DNA of 64,000 bases from Silene noctiflora (lineage: Eukaryota > Streptophyta > Magnoliopsida > Caryophyllales > Caryophyllaceae): assembly GCA_009801015.1 (NCBI GenBank), contig VHZZ01000234.1, positions 82,331-146,330 of the forward strand, given 5' to 3'. Each line of letters opens with the position of its first letter. Positions within the stretch are counted from its first letter, which is position 1. Made by a program: the position numbers and the translations under genes. Positions 25,112 through 35,737 of the stretch are shown one piece after another. The notes under the pieces are model-generated. The model was given only the letters and a program-made list of their open reading frames with translations. It did not search any database and was not told the origin of the DNA.

Positions 25112-25455
25112 TTGCTTGTGACGGACACTATCCGTCAGAAGCTGAACGGATAGTGCCCCTCTCACAATAAGGGTCACTTGCATATTGTGAAGGGGACACT
25201 ATCCGTATTCAGCTTGTGACGGATAATGTCCGTCAATTTGTGAAAAAGGAATAGGAGAGGATTAAATTGCAAGGCAAATTCTCATTTGTGACGGAAGGTA
25301 TCCGTCACAAGCTTGTGACGGATACCTTTTTGTCTCACAAAATGCTCATGAGAGGAGAAAGGGAAGCACATGGGGGTGCCCCCACCTTGTCCCCCTATTC
25401 ATTTTGTGAGTGACATTATCCGTGACAAAGATCCGACCCGTCACCAGGGAGACGC
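25112..25455. repeat. Dispersed palindromic GACGGATA repeats, adjacent copies
   Basis: 25112-25240 is a self-complementary block in which TTGTGACGGACACTATCCGTC-like arms recur in both orientations around a CTCACAAT/ATTGTGA centre. 25275-25455 is a second copy running from AAATTCTCATTTGTGACGG to GAGACGCTTTG. The same family appears, whole or in part, at 1572-1625, 20443-20500, 25665-25730, 28672-28845, 35093-35575, 40568-40780 and 42996-43035. No coding capacity. The palindromic make-up suggests a MITE or fold-back element, but exact ends and target duplications are unclear. Confidence 0.65.
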
Positions 25456-25664
25456 TTTGAAATTGCAATCAAGACCGTAAAAAGTAAGTTTTGGAAAGCG
25501 GATGAAAATAAAAGTAAAAAAGACATGGATGGGATGTCCGACCCACGTGAGGCAGGACGCACGTGGACACTCAACAGCTAAAAGACTAAAAACAAACAGT
25601 AATGCAAGTATAGCCATAATATATAGGCAGTACTTCAGCAGTTGGAAACAAACAAAACTCCAAC

Positions 25665-26400
25665 TAAATGCCTTCGCAAGTTCGGATTGAAGACGGACAC
25701 TATTCGTCACAAGCTGAAAACGGATATACTTTTTGATAATAATTACGAGTACACATTGTGGGAAGATAACTATCAAAATTTATTACCAAATATCATATGG
25801 GACGATTTAAATGGGGTGAGACTTGAGAGATCGGTTAAATTTTATTAAAAAAAAACGTATTTGTCGGTCCTCGTATATTCTAATTAAAGACACACATATA
25901 TATATAAACATTTCACGTTCTATTATACAATAACAATAACGGATTTTTGGTAATAAAAAGTTTTCGTGTGAACATGAAAAAATAGAGAATAAACTCGAAC
26001 TATACTCGATAAACCGTTGTATAATACAAGTAATTAGTACATAATATAATAAATCCTTCAATAAATAATTTGACAAAGCAAATGTACATAAAATAAAGGG
26101 TAATGATAAAGGAGGGTTGTATTTAAGCATTAAATACCTTCTAAATTTGGTATTAATTTTGAAATTATGAACCAAATTACACATGCACCGATGCAATTAA
26201 TGCATATATTAAGTATTTGTTTTCCTTTTTTATCATTTTCCTAAAATAAAACAACAATAAATCTTCCTTAAGACAGACATACCGTCTCAACCTTAAAACA
26301 TGTCGAATATCACCCCAATTGAGCATATAAGATACAAAGTAATTAATCGTCTTTTTTTATGCATTCTGCTTTTTGTCTTATCCATACTACTTGATACATC
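25665..26400. other. Spacer with a short dispersed-repeat copy, no gene
   Basis: 25665-25730 carries a partial copy of the GACGGATA-type repeat (AAGACGGACACTATTCGTCACAAGCTG). The remainder is AT-rich. The open frames at 25642-25848 and 25807-26196 have no recognisable content. Confidence 0.55.
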
Positions 26401-26410
26401 TTAAACTTAA

Positions 26411-26951
26411 CGGAAAATTCACATGGTACCCCCGAACTTTGTCATTTTGCACGTGTTACCAACTTTTTAAGTTTGTGTACATTATACCCTTCAGGTTAAA
26501 TTTTCATGCACAACATGTCTTTTTTGTCATTATAAAAAAACTCAATTGCGCATAACTCCTAGACCAGAACTTGGAATCAGCTACTTTTTTTCCTAAAATG
26601 ATTATTTCGTCATAATTTACGATTTTAGAAAAAAAAATTATCGACTGACATTTTATAGGATTTTTTTAACGAAAATCTCAAATCAACCATATCTTCGATC
26701 TTAAATTTCTGAATGATCATTTTTATTTTATTAATCTATAGATCTCGAAGAGGTAATCAATTTGAAAAAAAAAAAATTAGTCAATTCCGATTTCTGGTCT
26801 ATGATTTATGCTCAATTGAAAATTTTAAGAACGATAAAAATGGCACGTTGTACTTGAAAATCAAAGCTCAAGAATATCATGTACATGAACTTAAACAGTT
26901 GGGTATCACGTACAAAATGACAATGTTCGAGGGTACCACGTGAATTTTCCG
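26411..26951. mobile_element. MULE-type MITE with perfect 9-bp target duplication
   Basis: A 541-bp element with long terminal inverted repeats: the left end begins CGGAAAATTCACATGGTACC and the right end is its near-complement, GGTACCACGTGAATTTTCCG. The similarity of the arms extends for roughly 80 bp. It is flanked by identical 9-bp direct repeats TAAACTTAA (26402-26410 and 26952-26960). Long inverted ends plus a 9-bp duplication are the hallmark of Mutator-like elements. No transposase is encoded. Its interior is related to the insert at 24026-24362. Confidence 0.85.
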
Positions 26952-26960
26952 TAAACTTAA

Positions 26961-27880
26961 ACGAGAATTTGGGATAAAACAAAACTAATACTGTAATATC
27001 CAGGAGTTTTAGAGAAAAATTGATAGATAATATAGTTGTACTATTAATTAGACAAGTAGCAATAATATAGAAAAAAATGGAGAGAAATGTTTGCTTCACG
27101 CAAGAGAGAATGAATCTTCCTTTTTCTTTCGATATATTCGATCTTCTGCTTGCAATTGTCGTGGCTTTGAAGTTTACTCCAGTAAGCTAACCCTTCCATT
27201 TCCAACCCATTTTTCTTCTTCAATTTACCATTTTCATCTTTATTTCCTTCTTTTATTTGCTTTCTTCTTCCAAAACTTTCTTTCTTATGTCATGTCTACT
27301 CTCTGTTTTGGTAAAAGTAACCCGACTCGAAAAGGCTGACCCGAGACCCGAAATCACCCGAACTACATTACCCGAAAACCCGAACAGACCCGCCCCGCCC
27401 CGACCCGAACATGACTTGAGCAGTTGAGCTCTTGACCCATAACTGACTCGATCCGAAAATGATCCGGTTTTGAAACCACCCAACCCGAAAATGATCCGAC
27501 AAAACATAACTTTAATTGAACCGAAAAAAGTTATCTCAAAAGCATAATCTTTTAATTAAAATATAAATAAAATTTATATAAAAGTATAGATTACAGAATC
27601 TTTTATTGATACTATTATTTGAAAATGACTTACTTATATTACATATAAAACAAAATTGTAAATCGTTTCATTACTTTCCTGACAAAAAAAATAAAAAAAT
27701 TGAGAGAATTTAAAAATTGGAATAGTTAGCTGGGTATAAAAAAATATTTTCTTTAAAATACATTTCAGCACATTACTCAATAATCTTGAGTAGTTTTCAA
27801 TTTCAACATTTTTTATCTCAGAGAAAAATACAATAATGAGGAAGATGAACAACTAATGAGATACCATTATTATAGAAATA
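26961..27880. other. Spacer with ACCCGAA-rich degenerate repeat
   Basis: No gene. 27320-27500 is dominated by ACCCGA/CCCGAA words (degenerate simple-sequence DNA often seen in plant transposon debris), which explains the open frame at 27253-27507. It may belong to the Helitron whose 3' end is at 27938, but that cannot be shown. Confidence 0.5.
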
Positions 27881-27907
27881 ATTTATTAAAAATAAAAACT
27901 ATATATA

Positions 27908-27938
27908 TCGTGCATTTATTGCACGGGTTCTAAACTAG
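27908..27938 (+). mobile_element. Helitron 3' terminus
   Basis: The sequence reads CGTGCATTTATTGCACG (a hairpin), then GGTTCTAAA, then CTAG, followed by T. A short GC-bearing hairpin some ten bases before a CTRR end and insertion next to T is the standard Helitron 3' end. The same GGGTTCTA(T/A)A-CTAG terminus occurs at 31103 on the other strand. The matching 5' TC end upstream was not located, so the element's length is unknown. Confidence 0.7.
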
Positions 27939-29570
27939 TATAAAATTACGTAAATTTGTATAGAAACAGATAAGCCATATATGTCATTTAATATACATAA
28001 GAAAATGTAGTGTTAAAATTAAACTAAAATATTTACGAGTTGGTTTATTATTTAAACTCCGTATATTATTATGAATTTCTACCAAGGGTATAACTTTAAA
28101 ACGTTTAAAATAACAATTTCATTTTTGGGAAAAAAAATGGGGTTCTAACCAATAATGTTGAGTTGTCGACCATCAAACAATTACCATATTATACAATATT
28201 TAGCATATATATGTATAACACGATAATTTTTGACGTTTTTTAATTTATATAAAAAATAATAAAGCTCTTTTAGTTATTTACATAACCCCATTATGAAAAA
28301 ATATAAGTATTCATTTATTCGAGGGTTATATAAAAACGGAGCGTCAGTTTGTTGTGTTCCGTGTATGCCCTATCTCCTGATACACTCTAATACCGTCAAT
28401 ATACTCCAATAAAAAAAATAAAAGAACGAGCACTATACATCACCGGCGGTGTGTGTCTTGTAGACACATATAAATCAGATTGTTGATAGAAAATTAAAAT
28501 TAAAATGCAAAAAGATACGATAAGACATTGGAGTGTGGTTTATGTAAAATTTCTTGAAGATGTAGAAAGGTTATTTGGCATCATGTATTGTTTGCCATGC
28601 CTACAAGCAACAATAGGTTAATCTTCCACACCAAAGATTTCTACTGTCATTATATACACAAAATGTTCGCAAATTCTCATTGAAAACGGATACTATTTAT
28701 CACAAGTTAAAGATGGATAGTGCCTTACTTACAATATGCAAGTAGCGCTATTCATAGGATGCTCCATTTCTCTTCTACTTGTCCTCCCACTTATCTCATT
28801 GTGAGAGGGACACTATCCGTCTTCAGCTTAGCATGACGCTTTGTAAGATATTACTACTACAATTTTACATTAAACTACTTTTATCTTAGCTCACCATTTT
28901 TTTCAAAATTGTTTAACTAACCATCTTATTATTTACTCTATGTATTTAAGTTTGTACTTATATCGGACGCGATAATAGTAAGAGGGATTGAATAATAGGA
29001 TATTTTGGAGTAGATTTAATAAGATAAGAGCGAATTTATTGCTGGCAAGATTTAAATTTAGGTCATGAATAATTGAACTTATTGTTCAGTGTTTTGTAGC
29101 GGATAATTTCTCATAATTGCATCAAGTATATAATTGAACTATTCCTTGCCTTATTATTAGTTGAAGATTGAATTTCTTTCATCGTTATAACTAACAATTC
29201 TACCTAGTAAAACACTAAAACGTCTGAACGATATAATGAAACAACGATATTGACATACATACGGAGTACAATCTATAGAACTATGTAGTATTTATTTTAC
29301 TAAATTAATTAATAAAAATAGAAATGTAAGATAAAATGGACTCAATGGAGTATATAATATTATGCTCATTAATTAATTAATACATTGCTTATATTTATTT
29401 CTACCAACAATGGATTGTTGAACAAATAAAACACAACTCCTCAAATTTATTTATATAAACTCCCTAAAAAAATGACCCACCACCAATATTATAAAAAAAT
29501 AAAAATAATAAATACAAAAATTTCACATGTTCTTAATCTCAACAAGTAATCAATACACCCTTTCCTTAAC
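27939..29570. other. Spacer upstream of the LBD gene
   Basis: AT-rich, no gene. 28672-28845 is a nearly full copy of the GACGGATA dispersed repeat (AAATTCTCATTGAAAACGG to GACGCTTTGTAAG), co-linear with the copy at 40568-40780. The remainder should include the LBD promoter. Confidence 0.55.
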
Positions 29571-29574
29571 TTCT

Positions 29575-29582
29575 TTATATAC
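29575..29582 (+). promoter_or_regulatory. Probable TATA box of the LBD gene
   Basis: TTATATAC lies about 75 bases upstream of the LBD start codon, followed by a pyrimidine-rich leader (CTACTACCCTC, TTTCTTTCTTCC). Position and sequence fit a plant TATA box with a short 5' UTR. Confidence 0.5.
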
Positions 29583-29654
29583 CCTTCTACTACCCTCAAT
29601 TTCCTTTCTTTCTTCCAATCTTTCCCCAAACCGTCTCACGCAATAATTACCGTC

Positions 29655-32600
29655 ATGAGTAACAATATTCATCATCATTGGCAAAACAACAACATTAATA
29701 ATATTAACAATATTAATAACAATACCGAAAATAATAATAGTAATAGTAATAATAGTAATAATATTAATATTAATAATAATAATAATAATAATGGACCGTG
29801 TGGAGCATGCAAGTATTTAAGGAGAAAATGCGTAAGAGGTTGTGTATTTGCACCATATTTTGACTCGGACCAAGGAACGGCTCACTTTGCAGCGGTTCAT
29901 AAGGTGTTTGGTGCAAGCAATGCGTCTAAACTCCTTCTTCGTATTCCGGTTCAGAAGCGGCTCGACGCGGTTGTCACTCTTTGCTATGAAGCTTTGTCTA
30001 GGGTTCGTGATCCTGTTTATGGTTGTGTTTCTCACATTTTCTCTCTTCAACAACAGGTACTCGTAATTTTCATTTTGGGTCATTTGAACGTAGTATTATC
30101 TAGTTCAAAATGCGTACGTACGTGCCACTTGTTGTTCTGTTATAGGCGGAAATTTTTGAGACGCTGGTTTTAAACAATTTTTTTTATTATGGTTGGATTA
30201 ATGTGTCAAATTATTTTAGGTTATTATTTCTTACAAATGTAAGGAAAATGAAATTAAAATACATGTATATTTTTTTAACTTTAGTATAAATATCCACTCG
30301 AGAAGATAAAAAGATAATCAAATAATTGAGAGAGACTATTATTTTAGGAGGTAAGATGATTAGGTCTAATAATTAAGCTTATTGATCAATGCTTGATATA
30401 TAATATCACTAATTATGTAATTATGCGAATACCGATGAACGGTTTTAAAGGATGATTAATGTTAATTGATGCCAAATAATTTGGGATTAATGCTAATTAT
30501 GCTATAATAGTAACAATAATAATGATCAATGAGCTTGAAGTAATTAAGGATTTCACTTAGCATCATCTTGTAAATATAGTTTGAATTATTTTCCGTCTCA
30601 ATTATTTATTTAACTTTAGTTAAAATATCCTCTCGAGAAGGTAAAAAGGTAAGCAAATAATTGAGACAAACTATTATTTTAGGAGGTAATTAAGGTGATT
30701 AGGTCTAATAATTAAGCTTATTGATCAATGCTTGATATATAATATCACTAATTATGTAATTATGCGATTACTGATGGACGGTTTTAAAGGATAATTAAGG
30801 GTAATTATGCTACAAGGCAAGAAGCATTATTTGATTGCCTCAAATTATATTGAAAAGACATTTGATAGAGTAAGAAATAAATGAGGATAAGGTGTTGTAA
30901 GCTTTTTATTTATTCATTTCTTTTAGTAGTATGACTCAAAAGAAGGACAAAAGATTTGACATGACATGAGAATTCCTACAAGAGAAATGTTTAAGATTCT
31001 TAATTGTACGTTTCTTTTACAAAAACAGTACAAGAATGAATTTCAATTGTTCTAAATTTTAATCATCACTTTTATTTCATTGTTATTTCAATATTACCTT
31101 AACTAGTATAGAACCCGCGCAATGCATGCGCGGTATTTTTATTTCATTGTTATTTCATTGTTATTTCGATTGTATTTTTATATAAAAGAAAAAAAATGAA
31201 ATGAAAAACTAATCAAAGAGAATAAAATTAAGTTGCGATGTTTTTTAATGAATTTGGTTTTTTGTCATGAAGTTAATAGTAAATGTGTGTCAATTTATTA
31301 TCTATAGTGATAACTATTTTATTACTGAAAAATTTCACAACTTATAATTTAATATCAATTTTATTTTAATTTAGTGGTAAAACCATAATTATGAATTTTA
31401 AAAAAATTAGACTTTAATTATAAGAATATAAAAGATAATAATGAAATGAAAGAAAATTATACTGGTTACCTTAATTAGTTAGATGCCCTTTTGGAGGGAA
31501 AACCAAGAGAGTTTTTATTTTCTTAGTAGTATGGGTGATTAATAGGACTAGTAGCTTCATTATTGTCATTATTGATTCAAATGATAAATGTTTTCCCATT
31601 TGGTTTATTCGGATACGGTGGCGGACCCAGGAATTTAGTGTCGGGGGCAGTAAAAAATTTTGACGTGTTATTTATGCGCGCGTTTAACACAACATTTTTA
31701 TATTTTAAAGTTTTTTTTTCTTAAATTAGTTATTATATAAGTAAAAAAATGAAGAAATAATTGGTTCTATTGATATATTTTTTTCGAAAAATAATATTTT
31801 CTTTAAAATACTTTAAATTTTAAATATATGTAAAAATAATATCTCTTTTGTAGAATATAATATATTTTAGTACTTATTATAATAACAATTGTGAGTGGTT
31901 TAATGGTTTAGAATTTGGCAAGTCAATTAAAAGGTCACGGGTTTAATTGTTTAAATCATATAGAAAAAACCTCTCATATATTCACATAAGGATATTTTAT
32001 CGGAATATATTTATACAATTATACTAATCCTCATTCACCCACCCTAATTTTTTTTTTTTTACCTAGAACATTTATTAAAATTCTATTGAATAAAGTGGTC
32101 AAATATACAAATTAATGCAAGTAGGAATTCACAAATTTGGGTTTGGTACGTTTGTTATTCCCTAGAACATTTATTATTTTGAACATGTATGTTGACAATA
32201 GTTGTTATTTCGTCTTAATTTCAAACATACCTTTCTTATTTAAGACGATTATATCTACAGAAAATGCACGCGGTGTCCTTAAGGTTTGCTATTTTGCCCG
32301 AAATACCCAATTTTTTAATCCGGAAAACTTTAAGAAGCCATAACTCGTGTTTACGAGTTTAGAAAGTGATAATTTTTTTTCCAAATTGATCATCTTTCCG
32401 AGAACTACGACTTGAAAAAAAAAATTGTTGAGTTTGGAATTCGTGACCAAGAGATATGGTCACTCAAAGTTTGTTCGGTCAAAAAAACTTTGACACGCAA
32501 TAACTCGTAGCCACAGGATCCAAATACGATAATTTTTTTTGAAATCGTAGTTCTCGGAAAGATGATCGATTTGAAAAAAAAAAATTATCACTTTCGGAAA

Positions 32601-34155
32601 TCGTAAGCACGAGTTATGACCTCTTAAAGTTCCCCGGATAAAAAAATTGGGTATTTCGGGCAAAATATCAAACCTCAAGAGCACCGCGTGCATTATCCGT
32701 TATATCTATTTTAAACTTTAGACAGGTTAAATATATAGATTTTAAAAACAAAAGTAAAATGTCTTGCAGTTAATATTAAAACATTTTTCTTATCTTTTCA
32801 CATAAAATATTATTTGACCAGTTTTAATTTTAAGATGAATACGTCCGTTTTAAGAGAGACACATCGATCGACTTATGTACTATTAAGTCACTAGTCATGT
32901 CTATTTATTTGGAGTTGTATGTATCTTACTTAGTTCATACTCCATATTGCTTGCCGGAACTACCAAGTTAATTATATTTGCCAGCTCGAGAATTTTTCCT
33001 ACAAATTTATTTTTTGTTTTTTTGTTTGACTTTTGTCACCAATTTTAGTTTATGAATTAGCAAAATCGTAAAGTTTGGGCAATTGATTTGGATTATTAGG
33101 TGAATTTTAATAATTTTTTCGGTTCGAGGGTTTTAGGTCTTTTGTTACGTTGATTAGTGCGCTTTTTTTTCAAGATCCGTCACTAATTTCTTTTACGAGA
33201 GTTAATGTTTAGCATTCGAATACCACGTTACAAACCACAAGTACTACGGGGTATCATTTAAGATTGTTGTGTACGTTATTTAAAAGAACTTGTTAAATCC
33301 GTTTCACATATATGTCATATAAATTCGATCGTCGGTCAATTTGTTAAACCTAGTTATAACTTATAAGCGTCATATAACTTTTTCTTCAGAATCCGTCCCT
33401 AATTTAACTTCTTTATGAGAGTCTAGCATTCTAAAAACACGTTTAAAAGGTTTTAGGAATAGCCTGTGAAACTATGTTACTCAGACTCGGCTACTCGTAT
33501 CTGACAAAATACGTATCGGAGTATCTTATACGGCTAGTTTGTGCCAAATTTTCAATATTTTGGTCTAAAATGATATCGGATACGGAATACAGCAACTAAG
33601 TGAAGTATCCGAGTAACATAACTGTGAAATAAAAATATCTTTTAAAAATTACGAGTATCATTTAAGACCGTTGTGTACTGTAAGTCAACGGACTCGATCA
33701 ACTCGTTTAGGTAATAATAAGAATGTTTAAGTAAATGAATTCGAAATAAAGAGTTCATATATGTGTTTCTATAATGGTTGCAGGTACTCAACATGCAGGC
33801 GGAGCTAGCCTTCGTCCAAGCCCGGCTCTCGACCTTACAACGCGCACCACCACCGTACCCAATGCTAATGGACGATCACACTTCCCCGCAAGTCTTACTA
33901 GATCAAATATCGTCATGTTCTACAGCCACGACCACTTCTACCACGACCAATTCTATGCCATTATACGATAACATGTTACATTCTCAACTCGTGTCATCAA
34001 CTGTACCACCAACAACAGAAATGGCCAATTTTTACAACACGGCCGATCAACAATACGATGATATGTTATTGGAAGACGGCGATCTCCAAACCCTAACTCG
34101 TGAATTCGTTTCTAAGTACCTGCCCGGAGTTAAGTTCAAGTCCGAGCCTCACTAA
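29655..34155 (+). CDS. LBD20: LOB-domain transcription factor, LBD20-like (class I)
   Basis: Plant-specific DNA-binding protein acting in the nucleus. Two exons, 29655-30056 and 33784-34155, 257 aa; the CAG|GT donor and TTGCAG|GT acceptor keep frame. Residues 1-46 are mostly asparagine, encoded by an AAT/AAC microsatellite. The C block CX2CX6CX3C uses C49, C52, C59 and C63 ([11 protein letters not shown]). The GAS block follows ([18 protein letters not shown]), then a coiled-coil L-x6-M-x3-L-x6-L from residue 131, where Met replaces the usual second Leu. The tail ([21 protein letters not shown]) resembles Arabidopsis LBD20 more than LBD18 or LBD16 as I recall them. The intron falls at the conserved place between GAS block and zipper. 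The 3.7-kb intron is long and transposon-laden. Confidence 0.92.
29688..29792 (+). repeat. Coding AAT/AAC microsatellite (poly-Asn)
   Basis: An interrupted AAT/AAC/AGT trinucleotide run inside LBD exon 1, ending in a pure AAT stretch near 29773-29791. It encodes Asn with scattered Ile and Ser just before the C block. Length change here would alter only the disordered N-terminus. Confidence 0.85.
30272..30798. repeat. Tandem duplication (about 190 bp) in the LBD intron
   Basis: 30272-30460 and 30606-30798 share the order TTAACTTTAGT, CTCGAGAAG, CAAATAATTGAGA, ACTATTATTTTAGGAGGTAA and then a long block (GTCTAATAATTAAGCTTATT... to ...GGTTTTAAAGGAT) that is almost identical. The start of copy 2 (CCGTCTCAATTATTTATTT...AATAATTGAGAC) looks like a small Stowaway-like hairpin, so a MITE seems to have been copied with its flank. 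Confidence 0.7.
31103..31538 (-). mobile_element. Short non-autonomous Helitron
   Basis: Read on the minus strand, the 436-bp element starts TCACCCATACTACTAAG at 31538. It ends with the hairpin CCGCGCATGCATTGCGCGG, then GTTCTATA and CTAG at 31103. The flanking bases are A before the TC and T after the CTAG, the A^T target expected for Helitrons. No Rep/helicase coding. The 5' 150 bp closely matches 42744-42910, another member. It lies inside the LBD intron, in antisense orientation. Confidence 0.8.
32258..32699. mobile_element. MULE-type MITE with perfect 9-bp target duplication
   Basis: A 442-bp fold-back element in the LBD intron with arms of about 190 bp. The left arm has AATGCACGCGGTG, then TTTTGCCCGAAATACCCAA; the right arm is its complement, ending CACCGCGTGCATTATCCG. 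It is flanked by TTATATCTA at 32249-32257 and again, identical, at 32700-32708. Long arms plus a 9-bp duplication point to a Mutator-like origin. Non-coding. Its end sequence differs from that of the 26411 element, so it is a separate family. Confidence 0.87.
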
Positions 34156-35092
34156 TCGTGCAATTTATCATTTGATATCGATGATTTGGAGCTCATCTCG
34201 CTCTCATTATTTTGTCTCGTCTACCATATTATTCGGATTATTGTACGAGCCTAACAATGTATCTTTTGTTGTGGTAATTAAACATTAATCAAGAGGTTCA
34301 ATCAATACATTTGTAGATCGAAATTAGTGTTTTAACTTCTTGTATGAAACATTAAACACTTTGCCTAGTTATTACTCGTACTATGCTCGTTTCTTTTGGG
34401 TTGTGGGCTCACAAATGGGCTGATGTATTTTGTGAGATGGGCTGATTTTGACTATGAGGCCCATGACTGATTTTTGAGACAAGTCACAAGTTTAATCTAG
34501 AGATCACAAGTTCGATGCATAGAGTTAGAATGCTCTTGATTGACTGAAATTGGTTTGTCTGAATTGAATAGATTTGATCTAAGTCGGCTTGAACCGTGCT
34601 GAAGTCGCCTGAGCTTAACTGAACTAAACTAGGTCTCGTTTGGTTGTCCTTTCAATTTATGGAAAAATTAAAATCCCATGAATTATAAAAAGGGGAGGAT
34701 GTTTAGTTGCCAATTTTTTGGCAAAATGTAGGCATTCAATTTTTCTAGGAGTTTTGACCGCCTACATAATGGTGGAATTGAACTACCTAGACCCTTCCAA
34801 GTAGTTCACAACTCTTATGGAATTTGTGCAACTCCCACATGTGCAACTAAACGACTTTTCCAAATTCATGTGAATTTGTATATAAGAAAATAATTCACGT
34901 GAATTGGATATTCCGGTGTCAATTGATTCCTACATGAACCAAACGATGCCCTATAAGAACTGATACAAAATGCAGCATCGTGTACCTCAACCGTACCGTA
35001 GAAATACTCAATTATCTCTAGTACTCAATTATCTATTCTATTTGATCCGTTTGAATTTCGATCAATATTTCCATAAATTTGTATATAACACA
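34156..35092. other. LBD 3' flank and spacer, no gene
   Basis: The first part should hold the LBD 3' UTR. 34560-34960 has degenerate TGAACTGAACT-like and AATTCACGTGAATT-like words but no definable element. No coding region is supported. Confidence 0.5.
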
Positions 35093-35575
35093 AATTCTCA
35101 TTTGTGACGGTCGATATCCGTCACAAGCTTGTGACAGGTCAAATAAAACCCACATGGGAGGATAAAAACAAGTCATTTGTGATTTCTTATACTCCCTCTT
35201 ATCCGCTATTTTCTTCCCTATTTCCTAAAACGGATTACTCAGGTTTTCTTCCCCTTTCTATTTTTGGTAACAATTTACTCTTATTTTATTCATCACTCTC
35301 TCCTATCACCAAACCCCACCCAACACTTTTACTCTTATTTTATTCATTCATCTCTCTCATCATCAAACCCCACCAACTCTTTTACTCTTATTTTATTCCT
35401 ACCCTTCTACAATCCCCCAACCCCACATTTTCCTTTATCAATATAATACTCCCTCCCTTAATCTCCGTGCCCACTTGAAAGGGGAAGAAGATAGTGAATT
35501 GGAGGAAGTACATTATATCTTTTGTCCTATCTACCCATGTAGGTGATACTTAACCCGTCACAAACTAAACAAGTC
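35093..35575. repeat. GACGGATA-family repeat with nested MITE-like segment
   Basis: Begins CACAAATTCTCATTTGTGACGG and ends with AACCCGTCACAAAC, with CACATGGG near the left and ACCCATGTAGG near the right giving further inverted symmetry. Between these, CTCCCTCTTATCC... to ...GGAGGAAGTA (about 35191-35511) has Stowaway-like ends, so a Stowaway element may be nested here. The open frame 35104-35478 lies entirely in this repeat. Confidence 0.5.
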
Positions 35576-35654
35576 AAATTAGACAAAAGGAAACACCCAT
35601 ACCATATGTCCCACCACCTACCTTCTCCAATCTCCCCTCCTCCTCAAAACACAC

Positions 35655-35737
35655 ACACACACACCTAATTCCCTTCACCCCCAACAACACCACCAAAAAT
35701 CCCACCAAACACAACACTCATTTCCCTCTCAAACTTA
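35655..35737 (+). promoter_or_regulatory. CA-rich and CT-rich leader before the 608-aa gene
   Basis: A short (AC)n tract at about 35649-35665 is followed by a C/A-rich, G-poor stretch with TTCCCTTCACCC and CCACCAAAAATCCC. It leads to the ATG at 35738 with no earlier ATG in the last 80 bases. Composition fits a plant 5' UTR. No clear TATA box was identified. Confidence 0.4.

Noticed and set aside
27253-27507. 84-aa minus-strand frame with Gly/Ser-rich sequence
   Set aside because: Produced by ACCCGAA-type degenerate repeat DNA.
35104-35478. 124-aa plus-strand frame of Ser/Pro/Leu-rich sequence
   Set aside because: Lies inside a dispersed repeat and CT-rich tandem words; not gene-like.
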